A stretch of DNA of 64,000 bases from Roseivirga spongicola (GTDB lineage Bacteria > Bacteroidota > Bacteroidia > Cytophagales > Cyclobacteriaceae): the NCBI RefSeq assembly GCF_001592965.1, contig NZ_LRPC01000028.1:1178001-1242000 (forward strand), read 5' to 3'. The position numbers were made by a program, and so were the translations under genes. The notes below the pieces were generated by a model. The model searched no databases. It was not told the origin of the DNA and was given only the letters and a program-made list of their open reading frames with translations. This document shows positions 40,471 to 49,843 of the stretch, piece after piece (the stretch's first letter is position 1; every line of letters starts with the position of its first letter).

Positions 40471-42090
40471 TTAGTTTCCATTAGCGTTTACAACTATATC
40501 TAATTGACCCGAGACTTTAAACTTCAGTTCGTAATCATCGAACAGTTTAACATTGGCTCCTTGGTCTGCATCGGTAGTGGTAAGAGTAACCAGCAACAAA
40601 ATAGTCTCTGCATCCTTAATTGACTGAATATCGTCTTCTTCCAACACAAAGTCGGCAGTAGCTCGTGCAGGTTCATTGGTTCTTCCGTTAGTACCTACCT
40701 CAGCTCCTTCAAACACAGCTTGCTCATCTACAGAATGCAAGAGGTTATTATTGGCTCCAAGAAACTGTATTTCTACTTTACCTCCCATTGGAATGTAATT
40801 TTCAGAAGCTAAGCGAATCATCAGTCTCTTTGCCTGATCAATATCTTCTGGTGGAGAAAAAGGCATGCTCTCTTCGGCCTGCAGGCCATCGAGCGTCATG
40901 TCAAATGGAATTTCAATGTCAACTCCAACATCTAATATACTCTGATCATTGATGAAGTTATATTGAAATGGGACACCATTTGGATTAGATGTTGCCTTAA
41001 CATCTACTACTATTCTTTCTGGTTGCAAGCTGAGTAAGTCAACCAGATTCGAGTTGCTGTTATTTACTTCAATTTCCGTAGTTCTTGTTTGGCCTTCATT
41101 TACCAACCGAGGACCAGCCACTGCGTTTAACTGACTTATAATATCACCCTCCAGCGATAAACTTTGACCATCGGAGTTAGTTGCCGTTATATTTTGAAAA
41201 TCTACTCCTAAAGGAAACCCAAAACTGTTATTGAATACAAAGTTCACCTTTGGATCTGCAAAGGTAATTCCGCCAGTATCGAACTGCTTAAAGAAGTCGA
41301 AATTCACTATTTCAAAGCTTACCTCTAACTCTTGAGAATCTACAAATCCATAAATAGCATCGAACTTAGTATTGGTCATAGCTAAGTTGAATGACACTCT
41401 ATCTGTATCTGATATTGAACTAGATGGTGTAACTTCAACATCGTAGGTAATCTCTACCAAAAACTTATTAGAAGCGGGGTTTCCATCGCTATCTAAGTGA
41501 AAATACCCTACATAACCATCTAGAGGTTCTGTTTCACTGAAACTGTTATTTGAAGAGCTTAGCGAACCAGACATTACTAAGGGAGCATCGGAAGTCTCCA
41601 AAGAAGTAAAGGTGGCTACAAAGTCAATGTTAGCATTGAAATCTGACTCTACCGAAAATTCAAAAGAACCTGATTGAAAAAATATGCTATCATACTCTTC
41701 AGCTCCTCGTTGGGTCAAATCAAATTCATAAGACTCTGAAACAGTAACCACTGTAGTTGTTGGCGGATTACTGATATTAACTCCGCTAGGTAGAGAAGAA
41801 CCAAAGCTCTGATCTGGTACTTGCAAAAACTCTTGAGCACCTTGAGATTGTAGCTGTTCTGAGTAAACAATGGTTACAACTCCTTCATTATTAGAAGTTA
41901 CTCCAGCATTTGCATCGTTCAACTGTTCGAACAACTCGTCTACCGTGTAATTGAGTTCTCCAAACGCTACGGCAATAGATGGATCAAAAATTATGTTGTC
42001 ATCGAATTCGGCATTTTCAAAATACTGTACATTGCATGCCACCAGGACTGCGCTCAGTCCCAATGTACAGAGTGTTATTAGCTTTTTCAT
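40471..42090 (-). CDS. Large beta-rich lipoprotein of unknown function
   Basis: 539 residues. The lipoprotein signal ends A-V-L-V-A-C (Cys 19). The rest is almost all beta-strand with Asn/Ser/Asp-rich turns, and acidic, which suggests several immunoglobulin-like domains on the cell surface or in the periplasm. I do not recognise a named family. It is 12 bases after the PspC gene and 1 base before the DUF5723 gene, so the lipoprotein and the barrel protein are probably made together and may form a surface complex. Confidence 0.65.
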   Translation of the reverse strand: MKKLITLCTLGLSAVLVACNVQYFENAEFDDNIIFDPSIAVAFGELNYTVDELFEQLNDANAGVTSNNEGVVTIVYSEQLQSQGAQEFLQVPDQSFGSSLPSGVNISNPPTTTVVTVSESYEFDLTQRGAEEYDSIFFQSGSFEFSVESDFNANIDFVATFTSLETSDAPLVMSGSLSSSNNSFSETEPLDGYVGYFHLDSDGNPASNKFLVEITYDVEVTPSSSISDTDRVSFNLAMTNTKFDAIYGFVDSQELEVSFEIVNFDFFKQFDTGGITFADPKVNFVFNNSFGFPLGVDFQNITATNSDGQSLSLEGDIISQLNAVAGPRLVNEGQTRTTEIEVNNSNSNLVDLLSLQPERIVVDVKATSNPNGVPFQYNFINDQSILDVGVDIEIPFDMTLDGLQAEESMPFSPPEDIDQAKRLMIRLASENYIPMGGKVEIQFLGANNNLLHSVDEQAVFEGAEVGTNGRTNEPARATADFVLEEDDIQSIKDAETILLLVTLTTTDADQGANVKLFDDYELKFKVSGQLDIVVNANGN

Positions 42091-42102
42091 GTTGAGGTTG
42101 TG

Positions 42103-42297
42103 CTATTTCTCTGGCATGACAGCCCATAGAATTAAGTACACAATGATTCCTGGAAAAGCAGCACTAAAGAAGGAAACTAAAACATAAAGCACTCTTACTT
42201 GGGTTGCATCCCAGCCTAGCCATTCAGCCAAACCTGCACATACACCTGCTACTACCTTATTTTCACGCGAACGAAATAACTTGTTGTTGCCAGCCAT
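42103..42297 (-). CDS. PspC-domain membrane protein
   Basis: 64 residues. The PspC domain is clear: K-L-F-R-S-R-E-N-K-V-V-A-G-V-C-A-G-L-A-E-W-L-G near 6-28, then one membrane helix (about 36-60). In enterobacteria PspC senses inner-membrane stress. The short stand-alone form is common in Bacteroidota. It sits between the exo-endonuclease-fold gene (21 bases upstream) and the beta-rich lipoprotein gene. Confidence 0.9.
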   Translation of the reverse strand: MAGNNKLFRSRENKVVAGVCAGLAEWLGWDATQVRVLYVLVSFFSAAFPGIIVYLILWAVMPEK

Positions 42298-42318
42298 AAA
42301 AATTGATTAGCTCACAAT

Positions 42319-43323
42319 TTAAGGAGTTATCTCATATTTTCCGATTAACGGAAAATGATCGGAATAATAAATATCATTTATTGTGTTCAATGAACGAGCG
42401 GTTAATCCTTTGGAATAGAATTGATTATCTATTCTTAGAAATGGAATTTTTCCGTTATAGGTTATTCCAAAACCACTCCCTACCTCTTCAAAGGCATTTT
42501 TGAAGCGCTTTTTGAATTGGAAGTAATTGTAGCTAAAAGGCACATCATTAAAGTCTCCCGCAATTATGACAGGATACTTAGTTTTCTCTACATGGTCAAA
42601 AAGCGTATTGATTTGTCTGGTTCTGTAATAAGATGCATTAACAAAGCGCCTACTTACATCTTCATATTCGGCTTTGAGCCCCTCAGTATCTTGAATTTTA
42701 TCTGGGTTAATACCCATCGACTCTAGATGAATGCTATACACGCGAATAGTATCATTTTTCACCCTGAGGTCGGCAAAACGAATATTATTGAGCTCTTCTT
42801 CAGAAAGAATCAAACCATCGTTCACTATTGGAAACTTGGAGAAAATGGCGACATGGAAATTATTCTTACTCATGGATAAGTTATAGCCGCCCATTTCAGC
42901 AATTCGCGAAGCAATATTCTTAGAAGGGTAAAACTCTTGAAAACAGAGAATGTCTGCATCTGTTTCAGCAATCCAATCCAACACCTCAGAATAGTTATCC
43001 TTTTTGGCGTCCGTAAACCATTTCACATTATAGTTGAGCAAACTCACTGTTTCTCCTACGGGCTCTACTGGACCTGAAAAAGAAAGCCCTACTCGCACAA
43101 AAGGAAATGCTATAACCAAAAGTAATAGAGCCATAAAGCCCGACTTCCACTTAAAAACGAGGGCTAGGATAAGATATATCAGGTTGAAAAGAATGAGAAT
43201 AGGTACCCCAAAAGAAACCAGACCTGAGTACTTAAAGAACAAAGGAGAAACTAAGACACTCGAATAAATTAGCAGGGTTCCGAAAAACCAAATAATAAGA
43301 GGTAACCTAAGAATCGCCTTCAT
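42319..43323 (-). CDS. Endonuclease/exonuclease/phosphatase-fold membrane protein
   Basis: 334 residues. Three membrane helices fill residues 1-80, and the EEP fold the rest. Catalytic parts: L-N-Y-N-V-K-W near 95, I-L-C-F-Q-E-F near 123, V-I-I-A-G-D-F-N-D-V-P near 243-253, and S-D-H-F-P-L near 322. The domain is most likely periplasmic, hydrolysing a phosphodiester in nucleic acid or lipid. It is the first gene of an operon with PspC, a beta-rich lipoprotein and DUF5723. Confidence 0.88.
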   Translation of the reverse strand: MKAILRLPLIIWFFGTLLIYSSVLVSPLFFKYSGLVSFGVPILILFNLIYLILALVFKWKSGFMALLLLVIAFPFVRVGLSFSGPVEPVGETVSLLNYNVKWFTDAKKDNYSEVLDWIAETDADILCFQEFYPSKNIASRIAEMGGYNLSMSKNNFHVAIFSKFPIVNDGLILSEEELNNIRFADLRVKNDTIRVYSIHLESMGINPDKIQDTEGLKAEYEDVSRRFVNASYYRTRQINTLFDHVEKTKYPVIIAGDFNDVPFSYNYFQFKKRFKNAFEEVGSGFGITYNGKIPFLRIDNQFYSKGLTARSLNTINDIYYSDHFPLIGKYEITP

Positions 43324-43383
43324 CTAGAGTTTTCAATCACTATTCTAACAAGTTTAGAGTGATTTTCTTGTAACTCAAAGCGC

Positions 43384-43413
43384 AAAAATAATAAAGAGCC
43401 AAGGCAGTTGGCT
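43384..43413 (-). terminator. Terminator after the first FtsX-type permease
   Basis: On the minus strand AGCCAA-CTGCC-TTGGCT (43413-43397) is followed by CTTTATTATTTTT. It separates the permease gene from the EEP operon. Confidence 0.7.
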
Positions 43414-43449
43414 AAGCCGTTGACTACCTTGACCCTACAATCTTAAAAT

Positions 43450-45867
43450 CTATTCGCTTCTTAACGCTTTAACCGGGTTTCCCATGGCCGCTTTAAGCGA
43501 TTGATAACTCATGGTAAGCAAGGCTATGAACAAAGCTCCTACAGCTGTAACCGCAAAAACATACCAACCAATAACTGTTCTATATTCGAAACCAGACAAC
43601 CAAGAATTCATAAAATACCATGCTAAAGGGGCTCCAATTACGAATGCAATTAAAACCAACTTACCCATGTCTTTCGAAAGCAAGAAAACCAATTGACCAA
43701 CATTAGCCCCGAGTACTTTTCTTATTCCCACCTCTTTAATTCTGTTTTCTGCAGTGTATGAAGCCAGACCAAATAAGCCCAAACAAGCTATTAGAATAGC
43801 TAGACCGGCAAACACTCCAAATATTCGTCCTAAACGTTGTTCGGTATCATAAATTCGGTTGAATCTATCGTCTAGAAAAGATGTCTCAAATGGTTGATTT
43901 GGAGCCAAGCGAGTCCACGAATCTTCAACTTTGGCTATCAAACCAGAGTAATCATTGGTGTTCACTTTAATACTCATTAAACCTGCATTATCTCCAAGCA
44001 TCATGCACATAGGGGCAATTCTATCTTTAAGGGTTCTGTAATGAAAGTCTTTCACTACTCCCACCACTTTAAGTCCTTGTATGGTTCCTTGCATGTCTAC
44101 AAAGTTGCCAATGGCTTGGCCTATCGGATCTTCGAACCCAAACTCTTTCACAGCGGCTTCATTAATTATAATACCAAGCGAATCGGTGGCAAAATCTTTG
44201 GAAAAGCTTCTCCCAGCCACCATTTCCATTCCCATAGTCTCTATATAATCATGGTCTACATACCAATTACTCATGAGCACCTGATTATCTTGCGAAGCCA
44301 CTAACCCTTTTATAAACACATTCATGTTGTTATTTGAAGGTGTGGGCAAATAGCCAGAAACTGAAACCGATTTTACTTCTGGAAAGGTCTGTATTTCGGT
44401 TTTTAAAGCCTGTACGTTAGACCTAGCTAGGTAAGCGTCATTGATAATTAAAACCTGGTCTCTATCGAAGCCCAAACTCTTATTCTGAATAAAGTTTAGT
44501 TGGTTAAGAATTACCAAAGTACCAATTACCAAAAAGATGGAAGTACAGAATTGAACTACTACCAATACATTCCTTAATGCACCACTTTTCATTCCTCCAC
44601 TAAGACTTCCTTTTAGCACTTTTACAGGTTGAAAAGCCGAAAGGAAAAACGCTGGGTAACTACCGGCTAACAAACCAACCATTAGCACGCCTAAAAAGAC
44701 GCTTCCTAGAAAAACGGGATTGGCAAAAGGAATACTTAACTCCTTGTTAGATAAATCATTGAAGAAAGGAAGAGCCACATACGCAAGGCCAATAGCTAAG
44801 AGAAATGATAGAAAGCTAATCAACAATGATTCTGCCAAAAACTGATTTACAAGTTGCAGTTTCAATGAACCTAAAACCTTTCTCACTCCTACTTCTTTAG
44901 CTCTATGTGCCGATCTGGCCGTGGCCAAATTCATGAAATTAATGCACGCAATGAGTAGAATAAATAAAGCAATGGCAGAAAAGATGTACACGTATTTTAT
45001 GTCACCATTTGCAGCAAGTTCCCCTTGAAGATCTGAATGCAAATGAATATCAGTAAGTGGCTGCATATCAAAAGCCATATCTGATCCGGCATCACCCATT
45101 TCATCCCAATCCATGTTCATGAACTGCTTCAACTCCGGGCCTACGTATCTCTTCAACATTTCTGGAAAACGTGCCTGCATAGAAGCTATATCAGCATCTT
45201 CAGTAAGCACCACATAAGTCTGAAAATTCATACTTAACCACATAGGTCGTTTCGCTTCATCTAAGGTCTCCATAGACCCTAGCACATCGAATTCGAAGTG
45301 AGAGTTTTTAGGAACATCTTTAAAAACTCCTGTAACGCTATAGTCTTTATTAGAACCAAACTCAATGGTTTTACCAATTGGGTCTTCGCTACCAAAATAC
45401 TTCTTGGCAGCAGTTTCGCTCATTACAAGAGACTTCGGATTGACCAAAGCAGTCTCGGGGTCACCCAAGACCAAGTCCATATCGAAAATGCTAAGAATGG
45501 AATGATCTGCCCAAACGAAATTTTCTTCCTTAAATACATTTTCACCATAACGAATAAAAGGAGAACCATTTCCTCTGAACCTACCATATTCTACAACTTC
45601 AGGGTAGTCGTCTAACATGGCTTTTCCAACAGAAGGCCCCACTACAGCCAAGTCGAAAGAAGAGCCATTCAGTGCTCCTGACATGGTAAGCCTATGAATT
45701 CTATCGGCCTTTTCGAAGTGCTTATCATAGCTGAGCTCATCGGTAACAAAAAGCATTATGAGAATGCAGCAAGCAATGCCAATGGCCAGACCAGAAATGT
45801 TGAGTAATGAATAGAACTTATTTCTTAATAAGCTCCTGAACGCGACCTTCAGATAATTACGATACAT
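43450..45867 (-). CDS. ABC transporter permease, FtsX/MacB type (copy 1)
   Basis: 805 residues. It starts with Y-R-N-Y-L-K-V-A-F-R-S-L and a first helix (S-G-L-A-I-G-I-A-C-C). Two MacB periplasmic core domains (about 45-260 and 460-640) and two FtsX cores with E-V-G-V-R-K-V-L-G / E-V-G-I-R-K-V-L-G follow; eight helices in total. No ATPase is encoded beside it. Such permeases move lipoproteins, peptides or antibiotics or transmit signals. The ATG at 45867 was chosen because it directly precedes the family's N-terminus; the frame extends upstream to 45954 through non-family sequence. It is a paralogue of the next gene. Confidence 0.88.
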   Translation of the reverse strand: MYRNYLKVAFRSLLRNKFYSLLNISGLAIGIACCILIMLFVTDELSYDKHFEKADRIHRLTMSGALNGSSFDLAVVGPSVGKAMLDDYPEVVEYGRFRGNGSPFIRYGENVFKEENFVWADHSILSIFDMDLVLGDPETALVNPKSLVMSETAAKKYFGSEDPIGKTIEFGSNKDYSVTGVFKDVPKNSHFEFDVLGSMETLDEAKRPMWLSMNFQTYVVLTEDADIASMQARFPEMLKRYVGPELKQFMNMDWDEMGDAGSDMAFDMQPLTDIHLHSDLQGELAANGDIKYVYIFSAIALFILLIACINFMNLATARSAHRAKEVGVRKVLGSLKLQLVNQFLAESLLISFLSFLLAIGLAYVALPFFNDLSNKELSIPFANPVFLGSVFLGVLMVGLLAGSYPAFFLSAFQPVKVLKGSLSGGMKSGALRNVLVVVQFCTSIFLVIGTLVILNQLNFIQNKSLGFDRDQVLIINDAYLARSNVQALKTEIQTFPEVKSVSVSGYLPTPSNNNMNVFIKGLVASQDNQVLMSNWYVDHDYIETMGMEMVAGRSFSKDFATDSLGIIINEAAVKEFGFEDPIGQAIGNFVDMQGTIQGLKVVGVVKDFHYRTLKDRIAPMCMMLGDNAGLMSIKVNTNDYSGLIAKVEDSWTRLAPNQPFETSFLDDRFNRIYDTEQRLGRIFGVFAGLAILIACLGLFGLASYTAENRIKEVGIRKVLGANVGQLVFLLSKDMGKLVLIAFVIGAPLAWYFMNSWLSGFEYRTVIGWYVFAVTAVGALFIALLTMSYQSLKAAMGNPVKALRSE

Positions 45868-45971
45868 GTTTGTGTTGTTTGAGTTTTGACGATATAAAGG
45901 AAGAGTAAAAGACAAAAAGTCTATAGTGCCATTCGGTAAACCAACGCTACGCATCGGTAAGAAGAAAAAAT

Positions 45972-46110
45972 GGCTGTCTCAACAGCTGACTTACACATCC
46001 AGTTCCCTCCCGATTCATCGGGAAGGAACCTGTCAAAAGCATCTTCAAAAACCCTTAGTTATTGACAGTAAAGCTGTTAATGAACAAAACTAGTAGCCAC
46101 TGAGACAGCC
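45972..46110. repeat. Palindromic intergenic repeat with CTGTCTCA arms (copy A)
   Basis: GGCTGTCTCA (45972-45981) and TGAGACAGCC (46101-46110) are perfect inverted arms about 120 bases apart, with AACAGCT/AGCTGTT continuing the left arm and part of the inside. An inner hairpin TTCCCTCCCGA-TTCA-TCGGGAAGGAA spans 46003-46028. It lies between the two permease genes and matches the element at 54529-54666. Confidence 0.75.
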
Positions 46111-46117
46111 GCCAGTT

Positions 46118-48532
46118 TTATTCATTTCTCAAGGCTTTAACCGGGTTACCTGTAGCCACTTTTATTGATTGATAGCTCATAGTTATAAGGGCCACTAGCA
46201 ACGCGCTTACTCCTGCCAATATAAAGGCGGTCACACTAATAGGCGGCCTATAAGCAAATGATTGAAGCCAGAGGTCTACACCATACCAGCCTACGGCCGA
46301 AGCAATTATGAATGAGATAATTATAAGTATTGACACTTCTTTACTCATTAGGTAGATGAGCTGGCCCAGTGAAGCACCAAGAACTTTTCTTATGCCAACT
46401 TCTTTGGTTTTCTGCTGAGCTGTGAAGGCTGCCAAACCAAACAAACCTAAGCAGGCAATAATAATGGCTAGAGTGGCGAAAATGGAGAATATTTCACCCA
46501 ACTGACTTTCGGCTTCATACATATTTCCGAACCTATCGTCTAAAAAGCTATACTCAAATGGTTGATCTGCAGCCATTTCATCCCAAGCGGCCTTAGCATC
46601 ATCTATCACCTGTTGATAGTTAGCAGAATTGAGGCGCATGGCCATATATCCTCGCTGAGAGCCTAACCGCATAATTAAGGGACCAATTTCTGCCTTTAAT
46701 GACTCAAAGTGAAAGTCTTCAATAATGCCTATGACCTTATATCTGTCTAAACTAGACCCATCATTATTGAAATCTCCGATTACAGCATTTTCAAGATCAT
46801 CGATACCATAAACCTGTGCAGCCTTTTCGTTAATAACCATAGTCATGGAATCAGTAGGAATGTCTTTATCAAAAAATCTTCCAGCCTTTAGCGTTAAACC
46901 AAAAACCTCAGCATAAGTATCTTCTACATACCAGTTTTGCGAAACTTGTCCCCTATCTTGATCTACAATGGCATCTGGAAAAAACACCGTAGATGACCTA
47001 CTACTATATGTAGGTAAATACCATGTGGCACTTACACTTTCTACATTAGCATTACTCAGCGTTCTGTTTTTGTAAGGCTCAAAATTTTCGCCCAACAGAT
47101 AGGTATTATGTACTAGTAGAACTTGGTCTTTCTCAAAACCTAGTTTCTTATTTTGAATATAGTTCAGTTGATTGAGGATACTGAACGTACCGATGATTAA
47201 GAGAATAGAAATAAAGAACTGAAAGGTGACCAGTGTTTTTCGTAAACCGCCACTTTTCATACCCATGCTCACATTCCCCTTAAGCACCTTTACAGGCGTG
47301 AACGCAGATAGGAAAAATGCAGGATAGATTCCGGCCAAGAAACCTACTATTAATGAACCTAATACCACAAAAGGAAGGCTCTCTAAAAAGCTCAAGCTCA
47401 TTTGTCGCTCAGCAAAATCATTGAAGAATGGTAATACAACAATGGCAATGGCCAGACCTATTAGGCCACTCAAGAAAGTAATAAGAACAGATTCTGAAAT
47501 GAATTGGAAAATCAACTGCTCTCTTAGAGAGCCCATCACCTTTCTTACCCCTACTTCTTTAGCTCTATTAGCGCTTCTGGCAGTAGAGAGGTTCATAAAG
47601 TTGATACAAGCTATTATGAGAATGAAAGCGGCTATTGCAGAAAAAATGTAGACATAAGTAATATCGGCCTCAGGTTCAAAACCACCATAACCGTCCGACT
47701 TTAAATGCACATCGGCCAAAGGTTGCAGAAAGTAGTTAAAGCTATTACCAGCCTGCAAAAACTGATCATAAGTCATGTCTAGATACTGTTTGAATTCAAC
47801 GCCCATCTTTTCAATGGCAATCTCATTCATTTGAGCCTGTACACCCTCTACACTGGCATTTTCATTCAATACCAGATAGGTATCGTAATTCTGATTCAAC
47901 CATTCCTGACCATTGTATTCATCTTCTCGCGTAATAAATGAGAGAATCATATTGAACCGAAAATGACTATTTGCAGGAATGTCTTCATAAACTCCTGCAA
48001 CTGTCCAATCGCTGTCATTATCTAAACGTACCACCTTACCCACAGGATCTTGAGTACCGAAGTACTTTGTAGCTAAAGTTTGGCTCAATACCAGATGATT
48101 TTTTCTACTTAGCACTTCTTCAGGGTTGCCCTGAATGAGCTTTACTTTAAAAACATCGAAGAAAGTTTCGTCAGAGAAAACCACCCTCTCTTCATTAAAA
48201 ACCTTCTCTTCATATTTAACAATCCAGCTACCTGTGCTACGCATGCGTAAACGCTGCTCAACACCCGGAATCTGATCTCTATAAGTGGTTCCTGCAGGAG
48301 CAGGACATTCGGCTCCGGTGAAATCTCTACCATTAAAACTGCCGTCTATTATTATTCGGTAAATATTCTCGTGTCCTTGAAAGTGCTTGTCATAACTCAG
48401 TTCGTAGCGAACATAAGTGACGATCAATAAACAACAAGCTATCCCAATAGCCAGACCTGAAATGTTGAGGAAGGAGAAGAACTTGTCTTTCCAAATGCTT
48501 CTTAAAGCAATTTTGAAGTAATTTTTTAACAT
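46118..48532 (-). CDS. ABC transporter permease, FtsX/MacB type (copy 2)
   Basis: 804 residues, a tandem paralogue of the preceding gene with the same two-part layout: L-K-N-Y-F-K-I-A-L-R-S-I start, first helix S-G-L-A-I-G-I-A-C-C, MacB_PCD domains near 45-260 and 465-640, and FtsX cores bearing A-K-E-V-G-V-R-K-V-M-G and T-K-E-V-G-I-R-K-V-L-G. The ATG at 48532 is used; the frame continues to 48595 but those residues do not fit the family. No ATPase is nearby. The gene lies 78 bases after the D-threonine-aldolase-like gene on the same strand. Confidence 0.88.
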   Translation of the reverse strand: MLKNYFKIALRSIWKDKFFSFLNISGLAIGIACCLLIVTYVRYELSYDKHFQGHENIYRIIIDGSFNGRDFTGAECPAPAGTTYRDQIPGVEQRLRMRSTGSWIVKYEEKVFNEERVVFSDETFFDVFKVKLIQGNPEEVLSRKNHLVLSQTLATKYFGTQDPVGKVVRLDNDSDWTVAGVYEDIPANSHFRFNMILSFITREDEYNGQEWLNQNYDTYLVLNENASVEGVQAQMNEIAIEKMGVEFKQYLDMTYDQFLQAGNSFNYFLQPLADVHLKSDGYGGFEPEADITYVYIFSAIAAFILIIACINFMNLSTARSANRAKEVGVRKVMGSLREQLIFQFISESVLITFLSGLIGLAIAIVVLPFFNDFAERQMSLSFLESLPFVVLGSLIVGFLAGIYPAFFLSAFTPVKVLKGNVSMGMKSGGLRKTLVTFQFFISILLIIGTFSILNQLNYIQNKKLGFEKDQVLLVHNTYLLGENFEPYKNRTLSNANVESVSATWYLPTYSSRSSTVFFPDAIVDQDRGQVSQNWYVEDTYAEVFGLTLKAGRFFDKDIPTDSMTMVINEKAAQVYGIDDLENAVIGDFNNDGSSLDRYKVIGIIEDFHFESLKAEIGPLIMRLGSQRGYMAMRLNSANYQQVIDDAKAAWDEMAADQPFEYSFLDDRFGNMYEAESQLGEIFSIFATLAIIIACLGLFGLAAFTAQQKTKEVGIRKVLGASLGQLIYLMSKEVSILIIISFIIASAVGWYGVDLWLQSFAYRPPISVTAFILAGVSALLVALITMSYQSIKVATGNPVKALRNE

Positions 48533-48610
48533 GGTTGTTGATTTGAGTTTTGACCTTGGCTTGCACCTTTGGACGCAAGACGTTGGTAAACTCAACCAAG
48601 TTGCATGAGA

Positions 48611-49717
48611 CTAAGAATTTTCTAAATGCTCATAAACCTTCCCATCTAGGGTTAAGTAAGACTTTAACAGATTGGCTGTTAGACAAGAGTGTATGGGTAG
48701 AAAACCCAAAACATCACCAATTTGGATAGTATTGAACGTTTCTTGGTTAACTGTAAGCACACCGTGCTCTTGAGAAAGGGAGGTGAGTTTAGCCTCTGAA
48801 ATTATCTGTGACCAACCATCTTCCGCAAGAATAACCAATTCGCCAAAGAACTTTCGCTCCTGATCATCGAACAAATGGTCTTTAGAAAAGTGAACCGCAC
48901 CACCATGTACAACTATCTGATTTCTCTCCTCATATTTGGCCACAACAGGACAAGCAACGGCTACTGCAATGTCCGATTCATCACAAACATTGAGGTAATT
49001 CATTACTAAATCGTAGAAGATGAAATTACCAGGCCCAATTTCGTCTACTCCGTCCATATCTTCAACAACTGTACAGCCAGGAGTATCTCCCATTCTCACC
49101 TTTAAGTCTGGAGCCAAGGGCAAAATAGCATTCTTTAGCCCATTTACTTTTTTAATAGCTGCAGCCCAAATCTGTCTAATCTCTTCAATATTGTCTGTTT
49201 GGTAAGTATTACCTGGGTGGCAATACAAACCATAGAAGTCCATATAAGCGTCTTCTTTCAGCTCGGTCAAAAGACTCTTAATCAAATCTGTTTCAGCAGA
49301 ATCTATTCCAGATCTATTATAACCTGCATCAACCTCTACCAACACGTTGACCTTGCCTGAGAACCTACCTGCCAATATGGAAACCACAGCCGGGTCTGAA
49401 ACCAATATAGTGAGTGCTCCCCCCTGTTCAATAAGCTGGTTAGCAACATCTATTTCTAAAGGGTTGAATGGAAATGCCACGGTTATGTCGTTCCAGCCGT
49501 TTTGGGCAAAGTATTCAGCCATCTTCATAGATGAAACGGTGATCTTCTTTACTCCCTTCTCTTTAATCAGTTGACCTATTTCTTTAGACTGATGAGTCTT
49601 GAAATGTGGTATTAGCTCAGTTCCTGTTCTTTCAGCCTTTTCAAGCATTCGCTGAAGGTTAGCTAACATTTTATTTTCATCGAGTAAAAGGGTCGGTCTA
49701 GTGATTTTCAGTTCCAT
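48611..49717 (-). CDS. D-threonine aldolase / D-serine dehydratase-like PLP enzyme
   Basis: 368 residues. The alanine-racemase-type barrel has the PLP Lys in L-I-P-H-F-K-T-H-Q near residues 34-42, then K-I-T-V-S-S-M-K-M, V-L-V-E-V-D-A-G-Y-N-R-S-G near 125-137, and a C-terminal D-serine dehydratase-like domain (T-P-G-C-T-V, then H-G-G-A-V-H-F, and E-H-G-V-L). Members cleave D-threonine or D-serine. The ATG at 49717 is used; an upstream ATG at 49771 adds 18 residues. It is a single gene divergent from the SPFH operon. Confidence 0.85.
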   Translation of the reverse strand: MELKITRPTLLLDENKMLANLQRMLEKAERTGTELIPHFKTHQSKEIGQLIKEKGVKKITVSSMKMAEYFAQNGWNDITVAFPFNPLEIDVANQLIEQGGALTILVSDPAVVSILAGRFSGKVNVLVEVDAGYNRSGIDSAETDLIKSLLTELKEDAYMDFYGLYCHPGNTYQTDNIEEIRQIWAAAIKKVNGLKNAILPLAPDLKVRMGDTPGCTVVEDMDGVDEIGPGNFIFYDLVMNYLNVCDESDIAVAVACPVVAKYEERNQIVVHGGAVHFSKDHLFDDQERKFFGELVILAEDGWSQIISEAKLTSLSQEHGVLTVNQETFNTIQIGDVLGFLPIHSCLTANLLKSYLTLDGKVYEHLENS

Positions 49718-49843
49718 ACTTGAATTACGCTGTTTGTCTAGTCTTGAAAAAATTTTTCGGCCAAAAGCCAACCTTTTTCAAAATCACTCCGTAAATTCAA
49801 CAACAATTTGATATCATTTTAATATCACTTTAAATTCAACACC

